Positions 16,361 through 24,487 of a stretch of DNA of 64,000 nt are shown here, in pieces. Both the position numbers and the translations under genes were made by a program. Below the pieces are notes generated by a model that saw only the letters and a list, made by a program, of their open reading frames with translations, had not been told where the DNA came from and did not search any database. Where the stretch lies: NCBI RefSeq assembly GCF_009876115.1, contig NZ_WWSY01000008.1, positions 26,689-90,688 of the forward strand, read 5' to 3'. The DNA comes from Collinsella aerofaciens. GTDB lineage: Bacteria; Actinomycetota; Coriobacteriia; Coriobacteriales; Coriobacteriaceae. Each line of letters opens with the position of its first letter. The stretch's first letter is position 1.

Positions 16361-18139
16361 ATGGACGCCATCGTAAAGATGCTCGAAAAGCATCAACCGT
16401 TCTTTGAGAAGATCTCGAGGAACATCTACCTCCAGGCCATCAAGGACGGATTCCTTGGGTGCATGCCCATCGTCCTCACCTCTTCGATCTTCCTGCTGAT
16501 CGCCACGCTTCCCGGCGTGGTCGGAATCACCTTGCCCCAACCGCTCATCGACTGGTGCAACAAGCTCTACAACTTCACCATGGGTGTCATGGGCATCATG
16601 GTTGCCGGCACCACTGCCAAGAACTTTACGGCTTCCATGAACCGTCGCATGCCCGCCGGCAAAGTGCTCAACGACGGTTCCACCATGGTGGCCGCCCAGT
16701 GCAGCATGCTTCTGCTCGCAGTCACGCAGTTCACCACCAAGTTCAACGGCTCCGAACTTTCGGTCTTCGATTGCACCAGCATGGGCACGCGCGGTCTGTT
16801 CTCGGCCTATATCGCCGCGTTCATTACCGTGTGGGTCTATAAGTTCTGCGTCTCGCGCGATTTGACCATTAAGCTGCCCAAGGAGGTCCCGGGCGCCATC
16901 GCTCAGAACTTCCGCGACATCATCCCCTTTGGCGGCGCCGTCATCATCTGCGGCATCATCGATGTCATCGTACGCAACCTCATGGGCGTCCCGTTCTCCG
17001 AACTGCTTATCAAACTGCTCTCCCCGCTCTTTACCGCTGCAGAAACCTATCCTGGCCTTATCCTTATCCAGGCAGCCACCGCGTTCTTCTGGTTCATCGG
17101 CGTCCACGGCCCCTCGATCGTCCAGCCGGGCATCGACCCCATCCGTCTTGCCAACCAGGCCGAGAACCTGCAGGTTCTGCTGGCCGGTGGTCACCCCGCC
17201 CACTCCCTCACCTTTAACATGTCGCTCGTAGGTGAGTTCGGCGGCACCGGCGCCACGTTCATCGTGCCGCTTCTGCTGATTCTCTTTATGAAGTCCAAGC
17301 AGCTCAAGGCCGTCGGTAAGGCCTCGATTGTTCCTGTTGCCTTCGCCGTCAACGAACCGCTGCTCTTTGGCGCGCCGATGATCCTTAACCCCTACATGCT
17401 CGTCCCCTTTGTTGCCGCCGGCTGCGTCAACGTGAGTGTTGCCAAGTTCTTTATCGATAACGTGGGCATGAACGGCTTCTCCTTCGTGGTGCCTTGGGCT
17501 ACCCCCGCCCCCATCGGCATCTTCATCACCACGAACTTCCAGCTTATTGCCCTGGTATTTGTCGCGATCATCATCTTGCTGGACGCCATCATCTACCTGC
17601 CGTTCTTGAAGGCATACGATAAGCTGCTCTGCGACCAGGAGGCCGAGCGCGCCGCCGAGCTGGGTCTCGAGTCCAACGGTGCCGCTGCCATCGCCGACAG
17701 CGCGCCTGTGCCCGCTGTCGAGCAGGCCACCGCTTCCGTCGAGACGACTGTTGCCGCCGCTGACAGCAAGCCTGTCGCCGACCAGCCCGAGCCCGCCGCC
17801 GACGCATCCGCTAAGAAGGATGTCGATGGCCTGAAGGTCCTCGTCCTGTGCGCCGGCGCCGGCACCTCTGCCATGCTTGCCAACGCCATCAAGGAAGGTG
17901 CCGCGCAGACCGGAGAGAACATCGCTTCCTCTGCCGGAGCTTATGGCCAGCACACTGCCATCATGGATCAGTACGACGTTATCGTGCTTGCCCCGCAGGT
18001 TCGTAGCTACTACAACGACATGAAGGCCGACACCGATCGTCTGGGCATCAAGCTGCTCGCCCCGCGCGGTAAGGAATATATCGACCTTACTCGCGACCCC
18101 GCCGGCGCCATCAAGTGGCTCCGCGAGAACCTCGACTAG
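16361..18139 (+). CDS. lacE: PTS lactose-family EIICB transporter, copy 2
   Basis: A 592-residue EIIC-EIIB fusion. The membrane part contains GVHGPSIVQPGIDP and NEPLLFGAPMILNP, followed by a long Ala/Glu/Pro-rich linker (about 425-485). The EIIB phosphocysteine is Cys497 in LKVLVLCAGAGTSAMLANAI. AAGGAG precedes the ATG. It should import a beta-galactoside as its 6-phosphate with LacF as EIIA; the different EIIB and operator compared with copy 1 suggest another substrate or induction condition. It is cotranscribed with lacG2. Confidence 0.94.
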   Translation: MDAIVKMLEKHQPFFEKISRNIYLQAIKDGFLGCMPIVLTSSIFLLIATLPGVVGITLPQPLIDWCNKLYNFTMGVMGIMVAGTTAKNFTASMNRRMPAGKVLNDGSTMVAAQCSMLLLAVTQFTTKFNGSELSVFDCTSMGTRGLFSAYIAAFITVWVYKFCVSRDLTIKLPKEVPGAIAQNFRDIIPFGGAVIICGIIDVIVRNLMGVPFSELLIKLLSPLFTAAETYPGLILIQAATAFFWFIGVHGPSIVQPGIDPIRLANQAENLQVLLAGGHPAHSLTFNMSLVGEFGGTGATFIVPLLLILFMKSKQLKAVGKASIVPVAFAVNEPLLFGAPMILNPYMLVPFVAAGCVNVSVAKFFIDNVGMNGFSFVVPWATPAPIGIFITTNFQLIALVFVAIIILLDAIIYLPFLKAYDKLLCDQEAERAAELGLESNGAAAIADSAPVPAVEQATASVETTVAAADSKPVADQPEPAADASAKKDVDGLKVLVLCAGAGTSAMLANAIKEGAAQTGENIASSAGAYGQHTAIMDQYDVIVLAPQVRSYYNDMKADTDRLGIKLLAPRGKEYIDLTRDPAGAIKWLRENLD

Positions 18140-18153
18140 TTCCTCCCTCTGTT

Positions 18154-18180
18154 GGTGCCCGGACTCCCAGTTTGGGCACC
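18154..18180 (+). terminator. Intercistronic hairpin lacE2/lacG2
   Basis: GGTGCCC pairs with GGGCACC over a 12-nt loop in the gap between lacE2 and lacG2, the same position as the unrelated hairpin at 13321-13354. No T-run follows. Confidence 0.5.
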
Positions 18181-18214
18181 TCTCCCTATTCGTATCCCAC
18201 AGAAAGGATGACTC

Positions 18215-19636
18215 ATGACCAACCCCATGCAGTTCCCCGACGGCTTTGTGTTTGGCGGCGCCACCGCCGCTTACCAGGTTGAGGGCGAGACCCGCACGCA
18301 CGGCAAGGGCAAAGTGCCCTGGGACGATTTCCTGGCTGCGCAGGGTCGCTTCTCCCCCGACCCCGCAAGCGATTTCTACAACAAGTATCCGGTCGATATC
18401 GCCCTGTGCCAGCGCTTCGGCATCAACGGTATTCGCGTCTCCATCGCTTGGAGCCGTATCTTCCCCAGTGGCACCGGCGAGATTAACCCCGAGGGCGTCG
18501 CCTTCTATCACGAGCTTTTCGCCACCTGCAACAAAGCTGGTGTTATCCCCTATGTCACGCTCGATCACTTCGATACGCCCGAGGCCTTTTACCAGAACGG
18601 CGGCGAGGGATTCCTGACGCGCACGACGATCGACGCCTTTGTCGAGTACGCCAAGTTCTGCTTTGCCGAGTTCACCGAGGTCAAGCACTGGTTCACGTTT
18701 AACGAGATCCCCGCGACCGCCGAGGGCAGCTTTATCGTCGGCAACTGGCCGCACGGCGAGAAGTATCGCCTGGACAAGGCCTTCCAGCTCATGCACAACA
18801 TGATGGTGGCCCACGCCAAGGCTGTCGTCGCCTTCCACGAGGGCGGCTTTGAGGGCGAGATCGGCATTGTCCAGAACCTGGAGCCCAAGTATCCCCTCGA
18901 CCCCAACAACGCCGCCGACTGCGAGGCGGCTCGCATGGCCGACGTCATCAACAACCGCTGGGTACTCGACGCCACCTTCCGCGGCCACTATGCAGCCGAC
19001 ACCATGGAGGCTGCGGCCAAGCTGGCCCATATCGCCGGCGGCGAGCTCGACGTCCGCGACGAGGACATCGCCGCGCTGACCGCCGCGCTCCCCTACAACG
19101 ATTGCCTGGGCGTCAACACCTACAAGTGCCAGTTCCTGCGTGCCGCCGAGGGCGAAAACGACATCAACCACAATGGCACCGGCGACAAGGGCTCCTCGCG
19201 CTGGTTCCTCAAGGGCGTGGGCGAGTCATGCGTGCGCGAAGGCGTTCCCACCACCGATTGGGACTGGATTATCTATCCCGAGGGCCTGTACGATCTGCTG
19301 CTGCGCATTAAGAACGATTACCCCAACTACAAGAAGATCTACATCACCGAGAACGGCATGGGCTATAAGGACGACTTTGAGGACGGCTTTATCGACGACG
19401 CCCCTCGCATCGACTACATGCGTCAGCATCTCGCATGGATCCTCAAGGCAATCGACGGCGGCGTAAACGTCGACGGCTACTTTGTGTGGTCGCTGCAGGA
19501 CCAGTTCTCCTGGACCAACGGCTACAACAAGCGCTATGGCCTGTTCTACATCGACTTTGAGACCCAGAAGCGCTATCCCAAGGCGAGCGCGTACTGGTAC
19601 AAGAACGTCGCGGAGACCGGCCTGCTCATGGCCTAG
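18215..19636 (+). CDS. lacG: 6-phospho-beta-galactosidase, copy 2
   Basis: A 473-residue GH1 enzyme with acid/base Glu164 (FTFNEIPAT) and nucleophile Glu379 (YITENGMGYKDD). AGAAAGGA precedes the ATG. It hydrolyses the phosphorylated disaccharide brought in by LacE2. Its last 257 nt are duplicated at 26478-26734 with only synonymous differences, so the encoded 72 C-terminal residues are identical. This marks the left border of the inserted block 19637-26479. Confidence 0.95.
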   Translation: MTNPMQFPDGFVFGGATAAYQVEGETRTHGKGKVPWDDFLAAQGRFSPDPASDFYNKYPVDIALCQRFGINGIRVSIAWSRIFPSGTGEINPEGVAFYHELFATCNKAGVIPYVTLDHFDTPEAFYQNGGEGFLTRTTIDAFVEYAKFCFAEFTEVKHWFTFNEIPATAEGSFIVGNWPHGEKYRLDKAFQLMHNMMVAHAKAVVAFHEGGFEGEIGIVQNLEPKYPLDPNNAADCEAARMADVINNRWVLDATFRGHYAADTMEAAAKLAHIAGGELDVRDEDIAALTAALPYNDCLGVNTYKCQFLRAAEGENDINHNGTGDKGSSRWFLKGVGESCVREGVPTTDWDWIIYPEGLYDLLLRIKNDYPNYKKIYITENGMGYKDDFEDGFIDDAPRIDYMRQHLAWILKAIDGGVNVDGYFVWSLQDQFSWTNGYNKRYGLFYIDFETQKRYPKASAYWYKNVAETGLLMA

Positions 19637-19659
19637 TTTCCGCCGCATACCCCCTGTCG

Positions 19660-19701
19660 GCCGCATGTGAGCCCCTCCACGGGTTCGCATGCGGCTTTTT
19701 T
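19660..19701 (+). terminator. Terminator of lacE2-lacG2
   Basis: GCCGCATGTGAGCCC and GGGTTCGCATGCGGC form a stem followed by TTTTTTT. The copy at 26757-26797 keeps pairing although several bases differ on both arms. Confidence 0.85.
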
Positions 19702-19725
19702 GTTGTGGCTCGGCCCGAGCAGGCC

Positions 19726-19790
19726 GTTTGTCTCGATCTGTAACATCTAGCCGAGTATTTCGGCCCTAACTGTTACAAATCGAGACAAAC
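19726..19790. repeat. Family B inverted repeat (copy 2)
   Basis: GTTTGTCTCGATCTGTAACA at the left and TGTTACAAATCGAGACAAAC at the right, about 25 bp apart. Confidence 0.8.
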
Positions 19791-19810
19791 GGATAGCCTG
19801 GAGCAGAAGA

Positions 19811-19865
19811 TCTCGATCTGTAACATCTAACCCGGTTTTCTACTCCCAACTGCTACAGATTGAGA
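19811..19865. repeat. Family B inverted repeat (copy 3)
   Basis: TCTCGATCTGTAACATCTAA and CTGCTACAGATTGAGA form the arms. It lies 20 bp after copy 2, before the antitoxin promoter. Confidence 0.7.
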
Positions 19866-19892
19866 TAATTCGACGACGCCGACGTTTTAATA

Positions 19893-19906
19893 TACCGTGG
19901 TACAAT
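19893..19906 (+). promoter_or_regulatory. Toxin-antitoxin promoter and dyad
   Basis: TACCGTGGTA (19893-19902) is a short palindrome overlapping a TACAAT -10-like hexamer (19901-19906). The antitoxin start is 27 bp further on. Such an overlap fits autorepression by the antitoxin. Confidence 0.4.
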
Positions 19907-19932
19907 TGTGTCCCAACGCAAAGGAGGTACCC

Positions 19933-20199
19933 ATGTCAGCTTGTGTGCCCGTCCGAGATATGAAGGACACTGCTGCATTCACCACGCTTGTTGAGTCTGA
20001 GCGCGACGTCACCGTAACTAAGAACGGCTACGAGGCCATGCACTGCATCAGCAGCGACCAGTATCGCCTCATGCAAGAAGAAATCGCCAAGGCAAAACTG
20101 CTGTCTCGTATGATGTTGGCAGAAGACGAAATATCGCAAGGCGACTACAGCGACTACGAATCCTTCGCGGCTTCGATACGAGACAAATATGACCTATAA
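19933..20199 (+). CDS. Antitoxin, Phd/YefM-like
   Basis: An 88-residue protein beginning MSACVPVRDMKDTAAFTTLV, then ERDVTVTKNGYEAMHCIS, which is the beta-strand pattern of Phd/YefM-type antitoxins, and an acidic C-terminal tail that would wrap the toxin. The ATG at 19933 has AAGGAGGT upstream. It overlaps the toxin gene by 11 nt. It neutralises the downstream RelE/ParE-type toxin and probably autorepresses. It is the first gene of the inserted block. Confidence 0.85.
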   Translation: MSACVPVRDMKDTAAFTTLVESERDVTVTKNGYEAMHCISSDQYRLMQEEIAKAKLLSRMMLAEDEISQGDYSDYESFAASIRDKYDL

Positions 20200-20494
20200 C
20201 GTCGTAATCCTCAAAAGCGCGCGATATGAGTACGAGAGTATTGTCGGATACCTTGCTCAAATCCTCAAGAATCCGCGTGCAGCAGGCAATTTTGTCGCTG
20301 AGTTTGAATATCAGCTTGACCTGCTTCGCGAGCAGCCGCTTTTACGTCCCCTCTCGCACATGCAAGAGCTGGCGGCACGTAATTACCGATCGTTTCCCGT
20401 CAACAACTACGTGTGTCTATACAAGTTTGAGCACGAAACAATCTATATCGCCCACATCTTTCATCAGTCACAGGACTACGCCCGCCTGGTCTAG
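20189..20494 (+). CDS. Toxin, RelE/ParE family
   Basis: A 101-residue protein with the RelE/ParE fold pattern: MTYNVVILKSARYEYESIVGYL at the N-terminus, a helical middle, and RNYRSFPVNNYVCLYKFEH then IYIAHIFHQSQDYARLV at the end. These toxins act either as ribosome-dependent mRNA endonucleases or as gyrase poisons; the sequence alone does not decide which. It overlaps the antitoxin gene. A stabilising addiction module near the edge of an inserted block is a common arrangement. Confidence 0.85.
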   Translation: MTYNVVILKSARYEYESIVGYLAQILKNPRAAGNFVAEFEYQLDLLREQPLLRPLSHMQELAARNYRSFPVNNYVCLYKFEHETIYIAHIFHQSQDYARLV

Positions 20495-20519
20495 CCCACA
20501 AGCTGAATATTTGTTTTGA

Positions 20520-20687
20520 ATCAATGCGTGAGAAGGCGCATCTTGATCAAAAAACTCTTTGATGCATGCACCACGAGCAAATCGAGTTCTATCCTCATGG
20601 GATTTAGCAAGGGCGAGCCAACGTCCCGCTCGGACCCAAAGGAAACAGAGTCATTTACATCGTCGACCTAGCGGAGATGACCTTTGG
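20520..20687 (+). pseudogene. Possible decayed gene split by the miniature element
   Basis: No intact gene is present. One frame reads ILIKKLFDACTTSKSSSILM after a non-start; another, opening after a TAG at about 20606, reads NVPLGPKGNRVIYIVDLAEM up to the insertion. Removing the element and one target copy lets that second frame continue as TFGHTDGRQLVGDSESAN beyond 21276. I do not recognise the product, and chance is possible. Confidence 0.3.
20680..20687 (+). repeat. Target-site duplication, left
   Basis: ACCTTTGG directly before the left terminal repeat is repeated at 21269-21276 directly after the right one. Eight bases is the size expected for IS256-superfamily insertion. Confidence 0.85.
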
Positions 20688-21268
20688 GGCTTATAGGACA
20701 AAATGTGTGTCCCGATAGAACATCCGTTTCCAACCATTAATCCAGCCTGAAGGGGTACGGGTCCCTGTGGTGGAGGTCCTCCCACACGACCTCGTCGCCC
20801 CATTGCGGCCCTCCGTCCTCGCGCGACGGCGAGGCGGAGTAGACGCTGAACAGGAAGTCGATGTCCGCGTCGGTCGGCATCGCGGCGAGCTTCTCGCTCG
20901 CTGTCCTCGCTTCCCCCGAGCGCGCGTGGCACCACCAGAACACCGCCTTCACGCGCTTGACCGACGTCAGCCCCCGGTGGTTGCGCAGGACGGCCCCCGG
21001 CTGCGAGTTCACCCCTCCCTCGATCATGTCCTGCCGTTACGCCTGGTCCGACCGCCGCAGTAGGGGCAATAAACGGCCCTCATGGGCACCTCTTCCGAAC
21101 GGGTATTTAACGGTTCCGGAAAAGGTAATCTACCGGCGGGAACGATAGGCAACCGGACACACATTCTGTCCGAGCGGTTAAAAGCGGGCACGGAATTTAA
21201 ACGGCTGAAAAGGGGCATCGACCTGCGCCGATGCCCCAAACATGGACACATATTTTGTCCTATAAGCC
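20688..21268 (-). mobile_element. 581-bp internally deleted IS1249-type element
   Basis: Terminal inverted repeats of 25 bp (20688-20712 and 21244-21268, 24 of 25 matching, beginning GGCTTATAGGACAAAAT) are flanked by an 8-bp direct duplication. Inside, on the minus strand, are the first 19 codons and the last roughly 95 codons of an IS1249-like transposase, joined by a large deletion. It cannot move by itself, but the intact ends suggest it was mobilised by a full-length relative elsewhere. Confidence 0.9.
20737..21082 (-). pseudogene. IS1249-family transposase remnant
   Basis: The N-terminal fragment encodes the zinc ribbon MRAVYCPYCGGRTRRNGRT and ends at a TGA. This overlaps, in another frame, the C-terminal fragment MIEGGVNSQPGAVLRNHRGL...VKAVFWWCHARSG, the conserved end of IS1249-type (IS256-related) transposases with the catalytic-region EGG. 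The middle, with most catalytic acidic residues, is missing. Confidence 0.85.
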
Positions 21269-21276
21269 ACCTTTGG
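21269..21276 (+). repeat. Target-site duplication, right
   Basis: ACCTTTGG, identical to 20680-20687. Confidence 0.85.
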
Positions 21277-21374
21277 TCACACAGATGGAAGGCAGCTTGT
21301 CGGTGACTCGGAGAGCGCCAATGCGATCTCACGACGGCTGCGCTCATTGTCTCAATTAGCTACTCAACGAAATA

Positions 21375-21405
21375 CGGCCCCGCAGCTCAATAAGCTGCGG
21401 GGCCG
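21375..21405 (-). terminator. Terminator of lacE3
   Basis: CGGCCCCGCAGCT and AGCTGCGGGGCCG form a perfect 13-bp stem with a 5-nt loop. On the minus strand it runs into TATTTCGTT, 38 bp after the lacE3 stop. Confidence 0.75.
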
Positions 21406-21442
21406 CACTACACACCGACGGATCAACGACGAAGTGCATCTA

Positions 21443-23137
21443 CTATTTGGCCAGCTCCTGAACGATCCAGTCAATTGCACCTTCGGGATCGTTGGTAAGG
21501 TCGATATACTGCTTACCCCTTGTGGTGAGCAGTTTAATTCCAAGGCGATCGGTATCGGCCTTCATAGCGTCATAGTACATGCGTGCCTGGGGCGCCAGAA
21601 CAATCACGTTGTACTGATTCATCGTCTCATAGTGGCTTCCGTACGCACCGGACTGAGAAACCAGATCAATACCCTTAGCAGCGGCACCTTCGCGAAGAGC
21701 ATTTGCCAAGAGAGTCGAAGTGCCGGCACCCTGGCAAAGCACAAGCACGCGGATCTGCTCCGCCTTGCTCTTTACCGCCTCCAGAGCTTTTGCGGCATTT
21801 TCTTGTGCGGCAATAGCATCTGCATCCGAGGTTCCTGCAGCTTCCTTTGCGGACTCCTCCAAACAAAGCTGATGGTCATACGCCTTGCAGAACGGATAGT
21901 AAATCACAAAGTCAACGACCAACAGCACTGCCATCAATACAAGAGAACGTAGATCAAGACCTGTGGTGAGAAATGCACCGATTGGGCCGGGAAGCGCCCA
22001 CGGCATAGTATACATGGGGGCGTTCATTCCAATTACGTCAATGAAAAACTTACCGATTATGGCGTTGACCATAGGAGCCGCTAGGAAGGGCACGAACATA
22101 TAGGGATTGAGAACGATCGGCATACCGAAGAGAACGGGCTCGTTAACTCCAAAAATCACCGGGATAATCGATGCCTTGCCCATGGCTTTAAGCTGCTTGG
22201 AACGCATAAACATGATCAGGATAATAGGAACGATGAACGTGCAGCCAGAACCGCCCAGACCGCCGATGAAGCTTGTAAAGTCCTGCGTGAGAGCAATTGA
22301 CGGGTGTCCACCTGCTTGGAAAACCTCAAGATTGGTAACGGTATTGCCGTAGAGCGCAGCATTGATCGGGCTCATGACAACCGAAGCGCCGTGAATACCC
22401 ATAAATTGGAAAAGTGCGACCGCGCCTTCGATAAGCGCCATGCCAGGATAGGTGTCGACCGCGGAGAACAGCGGCGAAATTAGAGCAGATACCAAATTGG
22501 CGAACGGCACAGCAAGCAGCGTACGGCTCGCGAGATCGATAACGGCGCACGCAAGGATTGAAAACCCAAACGCAAAGATATCGCGAAAACTCTGTGCAAT
22601 AGCGCCAGGGACCTCTTTGGGGAGCTTGATCGTCACATTATGGCTAATGCACACCTTATAGATATTAACGGTCAAGAACGCGGATACGAACGCAGCGAGA
22701 AAACCCTTGGTTCCCATATAGCCGGTTTCAAAAACAGATGTATCTGTTCCGCCAATCGAGACAACATCGTTCGTCACCGATAGCAAGAACATGCCGCACA
22801 TGGCACAAACCATGCACGAGGTGGGGTTGAGAGATTTGCCCGAAGGCATGCGGCGGTTCATCGACATGGCAAGTGAGCTCGCCGTGGTGCCGGCCACCAT
22901 AATGCCAAGAAGCCCCATGGTATATGCATAGATTTTATTAAAGAAATCCAGCACCTCAGACGGAAGCGTGATGCCTACATAGGCAGGGAGCGTCGAAAGA
23001 AGAAGGAACAGGCTCGAGAACAGCACAATTGGCATATTCGAGAGAAAGCCATCCTTAATCGCCACCAGATAAATGTTCTTTGAGATTTTGTCGAAGAGAG
23101 CCTGGTGTTTTTCAAGGAATTTGACGATAGCGTCCAT
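21443..23137 (-). CDS. lacE: PTS lactose-family EIICB transporter, island copy
   Basis: A 564-residue EIIC-EIIB protein. It keeps the MDAIVKFLEKHQALFDKIS start of the family, the EIIC segments GIHGASVVMSPINAAL and NEPVLFGMPIVLNPY, and the EIIB phosphocysteine Cys468 in IRVLVLCQGAGTSTLLANAL. The linker is much shorter than in copies 1 and 2. The start ATG at 23137 has AAAGGA upstream. No lacG or EIIA gene accompanies it, so it must borrow LacF and another hydrolase, or import a monosaccharide. It is divergent from the TIM-barrel gene. Base composition is more AT-rich than lacE1/E2. Confidence 0.93.
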   Translation of the reverse strand: MDAIVKFLEKHQALFDKISKNIYLVAIKDGFLSNMPIVLFSSLFLLLSTLPAYVGITLPSEVLDFFNKIYAYTMGLLGIMVAGTTASSLAMSMNRRMPSGKSLNPTSCMVCAMCGMFLLSVTNDVVSIGGTDTSVFETGYMGTKGFLAAFVSAFLTVNIYKVCISHNVTIKLPKEVPGAIAQSFRDIFAFGFSILACAVIDLASRTLLAVPFANLVSALISPLFSAVDTYPGMALIEGAVALFQFMGIHGASVVMSPINAALYGNTVTNLEVFQAGGHPSIALTQDFTSFIGGLGGSGCTFIVPIILIMFMRSKQLKAMGKASIIPVIFGVNEPVLFGMPIVLNPYMFVPFLAAPMVNAIIGKFFIDVIGMNAPMYTMPWALPGPIGAFLTTGLDLRSLVLMAVLLVVDFVIYYPFCKAYDHQLCLEESAKEAAGTSDADAIAAQENAAKALEAVKSKAEQIRVLVLCQGAGTSTLLANALREGAAAKGIDLVSQSGAYGSHYETMNQYNVIVLAPQARMYYDAMKADTDRLGIKLLTTRGKQYIDLTNDPEGAIDWIVQELAK

Positions 23138-23322
23138 AACGCATCCTTTCATGATTGCCGGGCACACAACGATTTATCCGGACTCAACCGTCGTCGTCCC
23201 AGTTTGTATCCGCTTATCGTAAGTGAATACGTTCTCGTGCGAAATGTAATATCATTTGCGCGATTTATCATAACCAATTCTTTTTCCGCTTTGTCGATAT
23301 GTCAAGAATTCAAATCTTTATT

Positions 23323-23333
23323 CGGTGAACGGT
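23323..23333 (-). promoter_or_regulatory. ACCGTTCACCG half-site, island promoter
   Basis: The plus strand reads CGGTGAACGGT, identical to one arm of 41305-41334. A related ACCGTTTAC lies at 23399. It sits in the 357-bp gap between lacE3 and the TIM-barrel gene, so the island appears wired into the same regulator as the resident sugar genes. Confidence 0.45.
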
Positions 23334-23430
23334 AGTTGCGTAATTTTAGATTTGTCCAGCTAAAGGCTATTTTTTCGGAGCATTACAATAAGTTTGTAAC
23401 CGTTTACCGATTGGATATAACATATTAAAT

Positions 23431-23448
23431 ATATTGTTGTAACAATAT
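23431..23448. promoter_or_regulatory. AT-rich palindrome, possible GntR operator
   Basis: ATATTGTTGTAACAATAT has perfect 8-bp arms around GT and lies 47 bp before the 23495 start, overlapping the likely core promoter. It is a candidate site for the GntR regulator at 24488-25207. Confidence 0.45.
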
Positions 23449-23494
23449 TAGAGACAATGTCACAAGCCTGTCGTTCTAGTCAAAGGAAGTAACA

Positions 23495-24415
23495 ATGCAC
23501 AAACGATTGCTGAACATGTCCGCATCCGATTTTGCCGCCACGTCACCCATGGATCTAAAGCAGGCAATTCTGGCTTCCGAGGGACGTACCATCATGGCGG
23601 AAAACGTACCCTCTTCCCAATTTCTCGGCGGCGTTACTAATGCAGAAATCGAACGTGCCGCAGGTGCCGACCTGCTTCTGTTTAACGCGCTCGATGTGTT
23701 CGATCCAGTTATTGCCGGTATTCCAGATGATCTCAATGAAAACCCGGTCACTTGGGTGAAGCGAGCATGTGGAAGGCCTATTGGCGTCAATCTGGAGCCA
23801 GTTGATAACGAGGCAGAGATGTCTGAATCCCGTACGGAAATCCCCATGGGTCGTCGCGTCTCTCCCAAGACCTTAGAAAAGGCTAACGAACTCGGATTTG
23901 ATTTTATCTGCCTGACGGGCAACCCTGGAACTGGCGTCTCCAACGATGCAATCGCCCATTCGATTAAACTCTCCAAAGAACATTTCAATGGCCTGGTCAT
24001 AGCCGGAAAAATGCATGGAGCGGGCGTTGCGGAACCTGTCATGACACTCGAAATAGCGCGCAAGTTTGTTGATCTCGGCGTCGATATCCTTCTCGTGCCA
24101 GCCCCCTACACTGTCCCTTGTTTCCAAGAAGCAGACCTGCGCGCCATCGTAGACTTTGTACGATCCCACAACGCAGGCAAGTCAATTGAAGAAAAGGTTC
24201 TCGTCATGGCGGCGAACGGGACCAGTCAAGACTCCTGCGACAGCGAGACCATTAAGAAAATAGGCCTTGCAGCAAAAGCCGCTGGCGCTGACCTCCAACA
24301 TATCGGGGACTCCATGAACGGTATTTGTCTGCCCCAGAATATCTTCACGCTTGGACAAGCCCTTCGTGGTTACAGGCATCAGATCGTCATGCTGAGCCGC
24401 TCTGTGATACGTTAA
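23495..24415 (+). CDS. PTS-linked TIM-barrel-like protein of unknown function
   Basis: A 306-residue cytoplasmic protein, no signal peptide. Its pattern of alternating strands ending in short loops resembles a TIM barrel: EGRTIMAENVP, ADLLLFNALDVFDP, GRPIGVNLEPVD, GFDFICLTGNPGTGV, GLVIAGKMHG, VDILLVPAPYTVP, VLVMAANGTSQDS and ADLQHIGDS. I believe homologues next to PTS genes are usually annotated loosely as HAD-like or phosphonomutase-like proteins, but HAD motifs are not evident. The acidic and lysine residues at strand ends would suit an aldolase- or epimerase-like enzyme acting on a sugar phosphate; that is inference. AAAGGAAGT precedes the ATG. It shares the divergent promoter region with lacE3 and precedes GntR and SIS genes. 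Confidence 0.75.
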   Translation: MHKRLLNMSASDFAATSPMDLKQAILASEGRTIMAENVPSSQFLGGVTNAEIERAAGADLLLFNALDVFDPVIAGIPDDLNENPVTWVKRACGRPIGVNLEPVDNEAEMSESRTEIPMGRRVSPKTLEKANELGFDFICLTGNPGTGVSNDAIAHSIKLSKEHFNGLVIAGKMHGAGVAEPVMTLEIARKFVDLGVDILLVPAPYTVPCFQEADLRAIVDFVRSHNAGKSIEEKVLVMAANGTSQDSCDSETIKKIGLAAKAAGADLQHIGDSMNGICLPQNIFTLGQALRGYRHQIVMLSRSVIR

Positions 24416-24487
24416 GGTTGTTGCACTCAAGCTATATCCCGACCACGGCAATCATCAGATACCACCAACATGCAAACTGAGGCTCCA

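Larger units (their letters stand above)
19380..19790 (+). repeat. Direct repeat, left copy (lacG2 3' end plus downstream)
   Basis: From AGGACGG at 19380 the sequence matches 26478-26887. About 97% is identical through the lacG stop. Similarity continues through the terminator and the first family B repeat, with one 1-nt offset. It bounds the inserted block on the left. Confidence 0.9.

Noticed and set aside
16271..19171. 966-residue minus-strand frame opposite lacE2-lacG2
   Set aside because: It covers two clear plus-strand genes and their gap; long antisense frames arise from high-GC codon use.
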